Source: UBA7236 sp035439505 (GTDB lineage Bacteria; Bacteroidota; Bacteroidia; Chitinophagales; BACL12). From it: a stretch of DNA of 22,803 nucleotides. Each line of letters opens with the position of its first letter. Position 1 is the stretch's first letter. The position numbers were made by a program, and so were the translations under genes. The notes below the pieces were generated by a model. That model was not told where the DNA came from. It did no database searches and was given only the letters and a program-made list of their open reading frames with translations. The stretch lies in NCBI GenBank assembly GCA_035439505.1, contig DAORKJ010000062.1, positions 1-22,803 on the forward strand, in the 5' to 3' direction. Shown piece by piece: positions 1 to 7,541 of this stretch.

Positions 1-161
1 TTTATTGCCTTTTCATCAAGTCCAAACATTACATTTTCACAATTTGGAGCATCACAATCCCGCTCCGCCAAATCAATCCGAACCGGCTATTCGCTGCAAC
101 AAACCGCAATTCTTTTCATAACTCAAATCCCGCTGTTTCCCCCTCAGTGGACGCTTCGCCA

Positions 162-230
162 ATCAGCACATTATCTTATCAGCACATTATCCCATTGGTA
201 CATCGGTACATTACCCCATTGGTACATTAG
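162..230. repeat. Degenerate short tandem repeats (CACATTA / GGTACATTA type)
   Basis: The 14-mer ATCAGCACATTATC occurs at 162-175 and 178-191. It is followed by ccattggtacat at 192-203, cggtacatta at 204-213 and ccattggtacattag at 216-230. The units share the core (g)nacatta and read as one degenerating tandem series. Similar series are familiar in intergenic DNA of Bacteroidota; their function is unknown. Confidence 0.6.
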
Positions 231-356
231 TTTGTTTCCGCTTCTATCCGGGCTATGTTGGAATTTATCAAAACCAATAAAATTGAGTTGTTGCTTAGAT
301 TGAAATTTTGCTGTTTACATTGAACATCAACGCCTTGATTTTTACATTTTCGATAT

Positions 357-412
357 CGGTCTGGAGACCGGGGTGGCGTCTGGAGTCGGAGACTCCACGA
401 CAACTCGAAGCC
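357..412. repeat. 56-bp palindromic intergenic repeat, copy 1
   Basis: This is identical over 56 bp to 625-680. It contains two compact dyads: ggtctggagacc (358-369; 5-bp arms, 2-nt centre) and tggagtcggagactcca (381-397; perfect 7-bp arms around gga). The flanks of the two copies differ, so the unit boundaries are sharp. The form resembles REP-type dispersed palindromes. No associated transposase is present in the window. Confidence 0.75.
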
Positions 413-624
413 CTGATGCTTTGCCGAAACCAAAACAATTTGAGCAGTCATTACAATACGAAGCTCCTGCTGTTGCAATGTCTCTGACTTGCAACGACGC
501 GAATAAATATTGGAAATTGAAAATGTAATTAAACAAAAAATGAAATGGCATCGATTGCACGGCTTGCGCAAAACAGCGTCTGCGACAGAAGGTCGAACAA
601 AAACACTCGAAGCAAATACACAGC

Positions 625-680
625 CGGTCTGGAGACCGGGGTGGCGTCTGGAGTCGGAGACTCCACGACAACTCGAAGCC
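625..680. repeat. 56-bp palindromic intergenic repeat, copy 2
   Basis: Exact second copy of 357-412 in the same orientation, 268 bp away. Its dyads lie at 626-637 and 649-665. It ends 12 bp before the terminator stem-loop of the minus-strand gene that stops at 760. Confidence 0.75.
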
Positions 681-691
681 GTTGTAAGGAT

Positions 692-743
692 AAAAAACCA
701 AACGCATCATTATTAAGTTTTCACTTTACAATGATGCGTTTGG
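692..743 (-). terminator. Intrinsic terminator of the BNR/VPS10-type gene
   Basis: A perfect 14-bp inverted repeat (698-711 with 730-743, 18-nt loop) lies 16 nt beyond the stop codon of the minus-strand gene. Read on the minus strand, the stem is followed directly by six T (complement of 692-697), the classical Rho-independent layout. Confidence 0.85.
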
Positions 744-759
744 ATGCTGTGGACCAAAA

Positions 760-3700
760 TTATTTCGACTGCATAAAGGTGGCTTTATCGCTAACCTTTA
801 CCGGCTGAAGTCCTGCGCGGACTATGCCAGCATTGTAGTTGGCCAAATCCCCTTTGATCAAGGTATCCAGTTCATTTTGCATGGCTTTTACGGCGTCAAC
901 ATATACCGAAAGTGCTGCTAACTGCAGGTCGGTTGGTTTACCTTCGTAACTGCCAATTGCAGAATACACTTCAGCAATTTTTTCACGCAAACGTATTTGA
1001 CCGGCAACCCCGCCTTCACCGGGTTGGGTGGCAGATATTTTTTCATGCATAACAGCCATTTTATCGGCATATTTGAACGAATTGGCTCTCAACCCTTTGT
1101 TTTTAACACTGTCGGCCAACGCTAAAGTCTGCTTGCGGATTTCCATAACCTGATAATCAACATAGGCTAGTTCTTCCAACAAATTATAAGCCTTTAACAA
1201 CGACTCCCGGCGCAATTGTCTGTCTGCAGCACTATGGTTAACATCGGGATTGTTATTAATAGTAAGTTTGGTACTTAGTGTATCCTTGCCTTTGATCAGT
1301 TTGATCAGGTAATCACCGGCTTCTAGTTCTGGCCCAAAAGCGGCTTCAAACAATGGGTTAGGGGAGCTGGGCACCCTTGGCGGTGGCAACATAGTTTGAA
1401 TACGAACGATGTTCAACCCCTTGCGTGTGGTGGCAGGTTGTTTTTTGATGTAATTCCCCTTATTGTCATAAATCTCTATATACATTTCACCAATCATATG
1501 GCGCTTTTTCATGAAATAGGCAACTACTGCACTACCATTTGGGTTGTTACCCACAAACTCATCATCGCCAGGAAAATCCTGAACTATACCTCCTGAAGAT
1601 AAGTAATATGGTCTGGTAGGTAAAAAGGTAACATCTGCTTCCAGCATCTCCATCTTAAAGTTGCGAATAGGTGTAATATCGTCGATGATGATAATTCCTC
1701 TTCCGTGTGTCGCCAAAACCAAGTCATGGTCGCGAGGATGAATCACCATATCAAACACGCCAACTTGCGGTATATTACTCTTAAATTGAACCCAGGTAAC
1801 GCCTTTGTCCAGGCTCACATACAACCCAAACTCAGTCCCTAAAAAGAGCAAATTTGAATTGACTAAATCTTGTTTAACCACATGGCAATATCCCTTAACT
1901 GTTTCATTTACAAGGCTTTTCCATGTCTTACCGTAATCATTGGTGTAGAATATATAAGGTTGCATATCGCCATTGCGATGGGCATCTACAGTTACGTAAG
2001 CTGCTGCTTTATCAAAGTTATCTGACTCGATTCCTGAGATAAACGCCAGCGGTGGCAGACCTTTAATATTTGTGCTTACCAGGCTCCAGGTTTTACCGCC
2101 ATCTGTCGTTACCTGCACGTTGCCATCATCTGTTCCAACCCAAATCACATTAGCATCCAATGCAGATTCGCTGATACTGAATATGGTAGTATTGTTTTCC
2201 GCTGTCGTATTGTCGGCACTCACTCCACCACTTTTTTCCTGCTGTTGTCTGAGCGGGTTATCCGTAGTTAAATCACCGGATATACGTTCCCAGCTGTCTC
2301 CTTTATCTTTTGAACGATACAAATATTGCGCACCAATATATAACCAATCCGATTTTTTACCGAAATGCACTGGTGTATTCCAATTGTAGCGTAAGTCTTC
2401 TGTAGAAGCGTCTGCAAAGGGTTTTATAAACTTGTTTTCACCGGTTTTAGTGTTCGAACGATAAACGCGTCCGCCCTGATATTGCCAATAAACTAAATTA
2501 GGATCGGTTTTGTCCGCAAAGGCGTTAAATCCATCTCCTATACCGATAGTTTCCCAATCGGCGTTCTGAATGCCTCCCGGATTGCTGCTAGGGGCCTTCC
2601 AACTGCCATTATCTTGTAATCCGCCATACACATTGTAGGGCTTTTGCATGTCCACACTCACATGGTAAAATTGCGCTACCGGTAAATTTTCACAATGACT
2701 CCAGGTATTGCCCTTGTCACGGGAAACATAAACACCACCATCTGTACCCAAATACATAAAACGATTATCCTTTGGACTCACATAAAAAGCATGGGTATCA
2801 CTATGGTAAGCACCACCTTCAGTTGATGCTCCCTGGAATATTTTACCTCCATCTGTACTCACCAATAATACAAAGCCGGGTTTGTAAATGCGCTCGGCTT
2901 CAACCGGGTCAGGTGATATATTACTAAAGTAAAATGGACGTTCACCCATTGCGTTTTGGTCGCTCATTTTCAACCAGTTAGCACCGTTATCTACAGACTT
3001 ATATAATGCAGATTTTTCCGATTCAACCAAGGCATAAACGCTATAAGGAGCAACTTTTGATACCGCTACGGCTATCCTTCCAATGGTTCCTGTTGGCAAT
3101 CCTGCACTTAATTTCGTCCAGTTGGCACCTCCGTCTGTCGACTTATACAATCCACTTCCCGGACCACCTGAACGGAAATCATAAGCTGTTCTGCGATGAT
3201 CCCACATGGCGGCATATAATACTTGCGGATTGTTGGGATCCATGGCGAGGCTCGCGCATCCTGTCGAAGGATTTATATAAAGTAATCTACTCCATGTTTT
3301 ACCACCATCGGTAGTCTTGTAAACTCCTCTTTCTTCACTGTCGGACCATAATGCTCCCTGCACCGCAACATATACGGTATTGCTATTGCTTGGGTCGACT
3401 ATTATTTTGGAAATACGCTCGCTTTTGGCAAGACCCATAAATTCAAATTTTTCGCCACCATCTACGGTTTTGTAGATACCTGTTCCTATACTCACACTAT
3501 TCCTGGTCCAAGGCTCACCAGTCCCTACCCAAACAGTGTCAGGATGTTGCTGGTCAATACAAATGGTTCCGATACTTTGTGTGTAATCATCAAAAATCGG
3601 TTTGAACGTAGTGCCCTGGTTTTTCGATTTCCATAATCCTCCGCCTGCAGCCCCGACATAAACCAGATTTGGGTCCTTGTCAGAAGCATCAATAGCAGCA

Positions 3701-3852
3701 ATACGCCCACTCGTTCTTGCCGGACCAATATGGCGACCTTCAATCACACTGAACGTGGCATCGGTAATGGCATTTTGTGCATACATGCCTGTCAGCGATA
3801 AACCGAACAAGCTGAATATTACCTGTTTTTTGAATTTTGAAAATAATATCAT
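760..3852 (-). CDS. Secreted BNR/VPS10-type beta-propeller protein
   Basis: This 1030-aa exported protein has a signal peptide (about residues 1-25, cleavage A|Q). The body, up to about residue 730, is a chain of sortilin/BNR-like blades carrying at least ten Asp-box motifs, for example TTDGGKTW, STDGGANW, RDKGNTW, SKDKGDSW and SLDKGVTW. The propeller ends with an ATHGRGIIIID segment. An Ig/FlgD-like beta region follows, then a Lys/Gln-rich helical tail. No YPNP-type T9SS sorting domain is visible, unlike most neighbours, so it may be periplasmic or exported differently. Such proteins are usually annotated as glycosyl hydrolase, VPS10-domain or WD40/YVTN/BNR-like. No catalytic residues can be assigned, so enzymatic activity is not claimed. 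It is probably its own transcription unit, between terminators at 3901-3934 and 692-743. Confidence 0.9.
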   Translation of the reverse strand: MILFSKFKKQVIFSLFGLSLTGMYAQNAITDATFSVIEGRHIGPARTSGRIAAIDASDKDPNLVYVGAAGGGLWKSKNQGTTFKPIFDDYTQSIGTICIDQQHPDTVWVGTGEPWTRNSVSIGTGIYKTVDGGEKFEFMGLAKSERISKIIVDPSNSNTVYVAVQGALWSDSEERGVYKTTDGGKTWSRLLYINPSTGCASLAMDPNNPQVLYAAMWDHRRTAYDFRSGGPGSGLYKSTDGGANWTKLSAGLPTGTIGRIAVAVSKVAPYSVYALVESEKSALYKSVDNGANWLKMSDQNAMGERPFYFSNISPDPVEAERIYKPGFVLLVSTDGGKIFQGASTEGGAYHSDTHAFYVSPKDNRFMYLGTDGGVYVSRDKGNTWSHCENLPVAQFYHVSVDMQKPYNVYGGLQDNGSWKAPSSNPGGIQNADWETIGIGDGFNAFADKTDPNLVYWQYQGGRVYRSNTKTGENKFIKPFADASTEDLRYNWNTPVHFGKKSDWLYIGAQYLYRSKDKGDSWERISGDLTTDNPLRQQQEKSGGVSADNTTAENNTTIFSISESALDANVIWVGTDDGNVQVTTDGGKTWSLVSTNIKGLPPLAFISGIESDNFDKAAAYVTVDAHRNGDMQPYIFYTNDYGKTWKSLVNETVKGYCHVVKQDLVNSNLLFLGTEFGLYVSLDKGVTWVQFKSNIPQVGVFDMVIHPRDHDLVLATHGRGIIIIDDITPIRNFKMEMLEADVTFLPTRPYYLSSGGIVQDFPGDDEFVGNNPNGSAVVAYFMKKRHMIGEMYIEIYDNKGNYIKKQPATTRKGLNIVRIQTMLPPPRVPSSPNPLFEAAFGPELEAGDYLIKLIKGKDTLSTKLTINNNPDVNHSAADRQLRRESLLKAYNLLEELAYVDYQVMEIRKQTLALADSVKNKGLRANSFKYADKMAVMHEKISATQPGEGGVAGQIRLREKIAEVYSAIGSYEGKPTDLQLAALSVYVDAVKAMQNELDTLIKGDLANYNAGIVRAGLQPVKVSDKATFMQSK

Positions 3853-3900
3853 ATAGTATAGTAGTTAAATCGTATAATTAACAGATAGACAATAATTTAT

Positions 3901-3934
3901 AAAAAAAAGAGACACCTGTATGGTATCTCTTTTT
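3901..3934 (-). terminator. Intrinsic terminator of the LolA-like gene
   Basis: GAGACACC pairs with GGTATCTC (one C/A mismatch) around the 5-nt loop tgtat. The stem is flanked by A-rich and T-rich arms that extend the pairing. On the minus strand, the T tract (complement of the A run at 3901-3908) follows the stem, 16 nt after the stop codon at 3950-3952. The symmetric A/T flanks could also let it act in the plus direction. Confidence 0.8.
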
Positions 3935-3949
3935 GGACTAATTTGTCGA

Positions 3950-4699
3950 TTATTTATTTTCTGGAGTTACCGGAGTTTCGGCAACAACAGGTTTATTGAA
4001 ATCACTTTGATTGTAAGGGGTATCTACTTCGTAACGGTCTATTACGATGAGTTCTCCGGTAACACCATTGTAACGGTTTTCAATTTGGCCAGGTAATATC
4101 ATACCATCTACATCTTTATAGTTGCTATAATAGGTATCACTTTCAACAGCCTGACCACTCATAAATACCTTTGCGTGCGATTTAATCAGCAGGTAGCTTT
4201 CCGTGTCAATATAAAAGGTATATACATCATTTGAATCAGTAGTTACGTCAACTTTAAAACATTTAGTGCCTTCAACATCTTCAGTTGAATCTAATACTGC
4301 ACTATAGCCTTTATCTTTCCAATCCCATAACATACCATCCATATCGGCTTGAATTTTGAGCGATTTCAATTGGTCAGCAGGTATAGGCTGAGGTTCTGTA
4401 GAACCACTAAAAGGGTTTACTGTCCATGCTTCGGTGCCGTTAAATGTTTGTAAAAAGGTTAACCCTTGAAATGTACCTTCAACTCTGAAATTGGAAGGTC
4501 TGGCAGTAATTTGTTTAAACGGAATTTCGAGTCCGCCCTGATTGATTTTACCAAAGGTGGTTAAGGTTTCTACTTTGAGTATCTTTTTTTGTCCGGTTAC
4601 GTCGAAGTATTCGTTTAATACGTCTTTGAGGTTTTGAGCTTTTAAGGGTGTTGCAGCTATAAATAACATAAGGATTGCTGCCGATAGTAGTTTTTTCAT
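3950..4699 (-). CDS. LolA-like outer-membrane lipoprotein-sorting-type protein
   Basis: This 249-aa protein has a signal peptide (residues 1-21, then Q22). The mature part reads as a LolA/LolB-type half-barrel: repeated antiparallel strands including KVETLTTFGKI, FRVEGTF, YTFYIDTESYLLIKSHAKV and a late YKDVDGMILPGQIENR segment, which is typical of Bacteroidota proteins annotated as outer-membrane lipoprotein-sorting protein. It ends in a short Pro/Glu-rich tail. Family members bind lipid or lipoprotein in the periplasm; this role is inferred from fold-type resemblance only. It has no T9SS sorting domain. It is separated by 117 bp, including a palindrome at 4751-4778, from the upstream gene and has its own terminator, so it may be monocistronic. 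Confidence 0.8.
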   Translation of the reverse strand: MKKLLSAAILMLFIAATPLKAQNLKDVLNEYFDVTGQKKILKVETLTTFGKINQGGLEIPFKQITARPSNFRVEGTFQGLTFLQTFNGTEAWTVNPFSGSTEPQPIPADQLKSLKIQADMDGMLWDWKDKGYSAVLDSTEDVEGTKCFKVDVTTDSNDVYTFYIDTESYLLIKSHAKVFMSGQAVESDTYYSNYKDVDGMILPGQIENRYNGVTGELIVIDRYEVDTPYNQSDFNKPVVAETPVTPENK

Positions 4700-4750
4700 A
4701 ATTTGATGTAATTTGAAGTGTTAAAATTAGACAGATATTTTGGTTATCAA

Positions 4751-4778
4751 TTAACCTGTGATGTTAACATCAGGTTAA
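4751..4778. promoter_or_regulatory. 28-bp palindrome between two minus-strand genes
   Basis: TTAACCT (4751-4757) and AGGTTAA (4772-4778) are 7-bp arms flanking a perfect 12-bp palindrome, GATGTTAACATC (4760-4771), with a 2-nt GT offset on the left. It lies 38 nt after the stop of the 415-aa gene and 52 nt before the start of the LolA-like gene. There is no T tract on either side, so an operator or RNA stability element is at least as likely as a terminator. Confidence 0.5.
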
Positions 4779-4816
4779 AGTTTGTCATCACTTGCAAACT
4801 ACGCGCCAAATTGTGC

Positions 4817-6064
4817 TTATATGATAATGATAGATTTATATAAACGCTGACCGTTTGCGGTAATCAAAAGGGTATAACTTCCCTTGGTTAAACCTGAAAA
4901 AGTCAGCAAAACCTCATCAAATCCAGATGTAGATGTTATTGCAACCTCGTTCCCTTCGATGGAAAATAGCTGATAAGCAGCAGTTTGAGCATCTATTCCG
5001 CTCACCACTAGATTATTTTTTGCAGGGTTAGGAAATACATCAAATGCTGCTTCAAACTCCACCGGAGCCATTTTCTCCTGCAGGATTCCACCTGTTTCAT
5101 CCTTAAACTTCAACTGATAATAAGATTTTCCTTGTAAAGGATATGGATCAATCAATTCATAATCAAGCATTTCAGTCTGCGATATTACAGAAATAAGCTC
5201 CCAATCCGTCCCGTTTTTCGACCTTAATAGTTCAAAATATCCGTTTATGTCATCGCTTTCCAAACTCCAACTCAATAATGCCTTATTTGAAACCGACTGC
5301 GCATTAAAATTGAGCGATTGCTCTGAAAGTAATAATCCGCACACTACATACATATAACTATGCATATTTTGCCTGATGTTAACGCTTTCCGTTTCCGGCC
5401 AATGCCAGCATGCTGTTGTCATTCCCCCAAAAAAGACATGCCCTAAACCCCAGTTTTTTTCTGCAAGCACCAACTGATCTTGATTATAGGTTTCAGTAAT
5501 AATTGGCGTTAAACCTGAACCGGAAACATAGGCGTGTGCATAAGCGGGACCAAACATATTGGTAGTTGTTGGTAAAAATGGTCCACTCCAAATCATATGA
5601 CTTGCTCCTGCGGGATCCTGACTAACGTCGGTAGGAAAGGCATAAGGATACCATAACCAAACATCGCCGAATCCAAAACTTAATCCATCTCCAACATTAG
5701 GTGCAGCATTGATGAACAAACTGCCACCATTATAAACCCAATCTTCTATTAGTGTTTGATTACACGAAAAAAACCACTCCATCATATCAGCATGGCCATC
5801 TCCGCCTTCCATAAAAACATAACAGGTGTTATCATTAAAAATGGCATTGGCGTCTGTGTATTCATAGTATTTTAAACTCCATCCACCCGGGCCAAATACC
5901 GCTGTAAGATTTAATGGATTTGAAAATTCGTAAGGCGCCCAACCGCAACACCAGGGTTCATCGTAATCGGCACGCATGTAATAGACATCACCGGTCTGGG
6001 CAAGGCAGTAGCCATGCATGAATACCAAAAGGGGGATGAGCAAAGTCTTGGGGAACTTACTCAT
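4817..6064 (-). CDS. T9SS-sorted secreted protein with putative GATase-like N-terminal domain
   Basis: This 415-aa exported protein has a signal peptide (residues 1-22, Q23 mature). Residues about 24-245 form one globular domain with GGDGHADMMEWFF, IEDWVYNGGSLFINAAP and WGLGHVFFGGMTTACWHW segments. The pattern of 'a gap in which a flat gas- or wall-like sheet yields to a Gly-rich loop', and the W-x-x-x-G-G-S-L-hydrophobic run, resemble class-I GATase-like folds used in non-enzymatic secreted proteins; no Cys-His-Glu triad was identified. Residues about 250-340 resemble the FN3-like segment found before many T9SS tails (LLSWSLES, ELLRSKNGTDWE). Residues 341-415 are the T9SS type A sorting domain, with FPNP at 344-347 and a final basic-hydrophobic strand. 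Expected to be surface-attached or released. Function not recognised. Confidence 0.8.
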   Translation of the reverse strand: MSKFPKTLLIPLLVFMHGYCLAQTGDVYYMRADYDEPWCCGWAPYEFSNPLNLTAVFGPGGWSLKYYEYTDANAIFNDNTCYVFMEGGDGHADMMEWFFSCNQTLIEDWVYNGGSLFINAAPNVGDGLSFGFGDVWLWYPYAFPTDVSQDPAGASHMIWSGPFLPTTTNMFGPAYAHAYVSGSGLTPIITETYNQDQLVLAEKNWGLGHVFFGGMTTACWHWPETESVNIRQNMHSYMYVVCGLLLSEQSLNFNAQSVSNKALLSWSLESDDINGYFELLRSKNGTDWELISVISQTEMLDYELIDPYPLQGKSYYQLKFKDETGGILQEKMAPVEFEAAFDVFPNPAKNNLVVSGIDAQTAAYQLFSIEGNEVAITSTSGFDEVLLTFSGLTKGSYTLLITANGQRLYKSIIII

Positions 6065-6098
6065 AGTGTGGTTAATTAGGTTAAGAAAAGTCGCTAAT

Positions 6099-6106
6099 CA
6101 AATTTA
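6099..6106 (-). promoter_or_regulatory. Candidate Bacteroidota -7 box upstream of the 415-aa gene
   Basis: On the minus strand this octamer reads TAAATTTG, an exact match to the TAnnTTTG element of Bacteroidota promoters, 34 nt before the start codon. No good TTTG element is present at the expected distance upstream, so the call rests on one box. Confidence 0.3.
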
Positions 6107-6163
6107 ACCACCATTAACTTAGCTTAAGTGCCTGAGTAAGATTTGTTTAGATGTAAGTGATGG

Positions 6164-6733
6164 CTAGAACCGCACAGGCACTTTGAAGGTATCTGCTTCA
6201 AAAGCCTTGAGGTTGGAAAGGTCGACAGCAATATTGTCGTTCCATTTTTTTTGTTCCACTTTATTCTTACTATAATCGGTTGCTACCTCATAAATGCTAT
6301 CTGCAGTATTCATATCATTATGGGCTTTTCTTTCTAAATCACGTAATACCGATTGGTAATTTTTGTAAGTAAGCGAAGCACCCTGAATCGATTGTTTTAA
6401 TTTGCGCGCATATAATTCTGTAATATCAAAATGAATTTGTTCATGTTTCAAAGCATAAGCGGTTGTGTCCTTTTTCACCCATGAATTTTGTTTGTCGAAA
6501 AAAGCTTCTACAACAACAATTAATGAATCTTGGCGTGCAGTGCCTTTATATCCCATTCTGAAACCTATGGATGTCAGTGCCGTAATATTAGCATCTTCTT
6601 CTACTGTGCCCTGATAGTCTTTCCATTTAAGTTGCACATTGTTGTCGTGATAAATCAAATGTGCTTCAGATTGGGGCGATATCCATGCTGCACAAAAAGT
6701 AAGTACAATTACTGCTAAAAATGTAAATTTCAT
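6164..6733 (-). CDS. DUF922-like secreted putative zinc metallopeptidase
   Basis: This 189-aa protein has an N-terminal hydrophobic signal (about residues 1-24, probable cleavage SEA|H). The key motif is HEQIHFDI, with HExxH at residues 97-101, inside a helix preceded by strands such as IVVVEAFFDK and followed by a long charged helical region. Size and motif fit the DUF922 family, described as predicted secreted Zn-dependent proteases. Activity is inferred from HExxH alone. No T9SS tail is present, so a periplasmic location is likely. Its ATG directly abuts the stop codon of the upstream 238-aa gene (zero intergenic bases), so the two are almost certainly co-transcribed and perhaps translationally coupled. 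It is the only complete exported protein here whose predicted mature N-terminus is not Gln. Confidence 0.8.
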   Translation of the reverse strand: MKFTFLAVIVLTFCAAWISPQSEAHLIYHDNNVQLKWKDYQGTVEEDANITALTSIGFRMGYKGTARQDSLIVVVEAFFDKQNSWVKKDTTAYALKHEQIHFDITELYARKLKQSIQGASLTYKNYQSVLRDLERKAHNDMNTADSIYEVATDYSKNKVEQKKWNDNIAVDLSNLKAFEADTFKVPVRF

Positions 6734-7450
6734 TTAATCAATAAGTATTTTAAATGTTTGTTTAAATCCATTATCAACCAAAATAGTTAACAAATAAAAT
6801 CCTTTGTTCAAATCAGTTGTTGGAATCGTATTATTTTGAATTGTTCCGCTTTTTATGAGTTCACCAACCAGATTAGTAATGGTAAATTGCTGTAAGTTAA
6901 GCGATTGATTATTTTGAATAGAAATAGGCTGATTTGCTGCTATCGGGTTTGGAAAAATATGTAATGTTTGTGATTCCAATGTATTTACAGCCATAGGAGT
7001 GGGATTTAGATTCACAACATAATTTGTTGAAAAATAGCATGAGTCGGTAACTGGTGATAAGTTGTTTACCCATATTTGCATCGGAACGGTAAAGTTTTCC
7101 GTAATAGGCTCTTCAACATTGTAATAAATGCGGACAAGAGCAACAGAGTCGACATTCCAAGCAGAAGCAAATACCATCCAGTCTAAATTTACCGTAGCTA
7201 ACGACATGCCGGGTGGTAATGGTGCTAATGCAACTAATTTCGCTTGAGGATAAGCAAAAAATTGGGTGGGATGTTGATTTTTGAGTTCAAAAGTTAACAT
7301 GCTGTCGCCATAGCTGATAACATCACTTGCTACAAGGTTGAATGGTGCACCAACCAGTGAAATAGGAATATCGTTGCATAATTGTGCAGTTAGATTATTG
7401 GAGAATAAATAAAAAAGGCTAAACAGGAGAGGAGTAATTATTTTTTTCAT
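6734..7450 (-). CDS. Small T9SS-sorted secreted protein
   Basis: This 238-aa protein has a signal peptide (residues 1-22, Q23). It then has about 130 residues of beta-rich sequence without a recognised domain; the pattern (ASDVISYGDSMLTFEL, VDSVALVRIYYNVEEP) looks like an Ig- or DUF11-type beta-sandwich. A type A sorting domain starts near residue 160, with FPNP at 166-169 and a final FKILID strand. The partner of this product may be the HExxH protein encoded immediately downstream with no gap. Function not recognised. Confidence 0.8.
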   Translation of the reverse strand: MKKIITPLLFSLFYLFSNNLTAQLCNDIPISLVGAPFNLVASDVISYGDSMLTFELKNQHPTQFFAYPQAKLVALAPLPPGMSLATVNLDWMVFASAWNVDSVALVRIYYNVEEPITENFTVPMQIWVNNLSPVTDSCYFSTNYVVNLNPTPMAVNTLESQTLHIFPNPIAANQPISIQNNQSLNLQQFTITNLVGELIKSGTIQNNTIPTTDLNKGFYLLTILVDNGFKQTFKILID

Positions 7451-7481
7451 TGTAATTCAATTATTGATATAATGCCTATTA

Positions 7482-7515
7482 TAAATTTAATAATCCGCCT
7501 GAAAGCGTTATCAAA
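7482..7515 (-). promoter_or_regulatory. Candidate promoter of the 238-aa / DUF922 pair
   Basis: On the minus strand, TTTG (complement of 7512-7515) is followed after 22 nt by TAAATTTA (7482-7489), one mismatch from TAnnTTTG. The spacing is slightly longer than usual for Bacteroidota promoters. The position, about 32 nt before the start codon, is suitable. Confidence 0.35.
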
Positions 7516-7541
7516 ACTAATCAATAATTTGAATTAATTGT

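Larger units (their letters stand above)
1..690. other. Gene-free repeat-rich intergenic region
   Basis: No credible gene is seen here. The short open frames on both strands have no family resemblance and run through repeats. The stretch holds degenerate short tandem repeats near 162-230, two identical 56-bp palindromic repeats (357-412 and 625-680), and an extra copy of the octamer ctcgaagc at 606-613, just before the second copy. The terminator for the gene ending at 760 lies just beyond, at 692-743. A frame open from base 1 to the TGA at 301-303 on the plus strand is judged non-coding. Confidence 0.7.

Noticed and set aside
1..303. Plus-strand frame open from the window edge to TGA at 301-303
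   Set aside because: The translation is low in complexity, runs through the short tandem repeats and resembles no family. Read-through of repeats explains it better than a gene end.
510..808. Short open frames across the second 56-bp repeat
   Set aside because: They translate the palindromic repeat and the terminator stem, and one runs into the end of the minus-strand gene. No ribosome entry features or family resemblance.
760..3852. T9SS sorting domain or glycosidase active site in the BNR-type protein
   Set aside because: No YPNP-type tail is present, and Asp boxes are structural and do not prove hydrolase activity.
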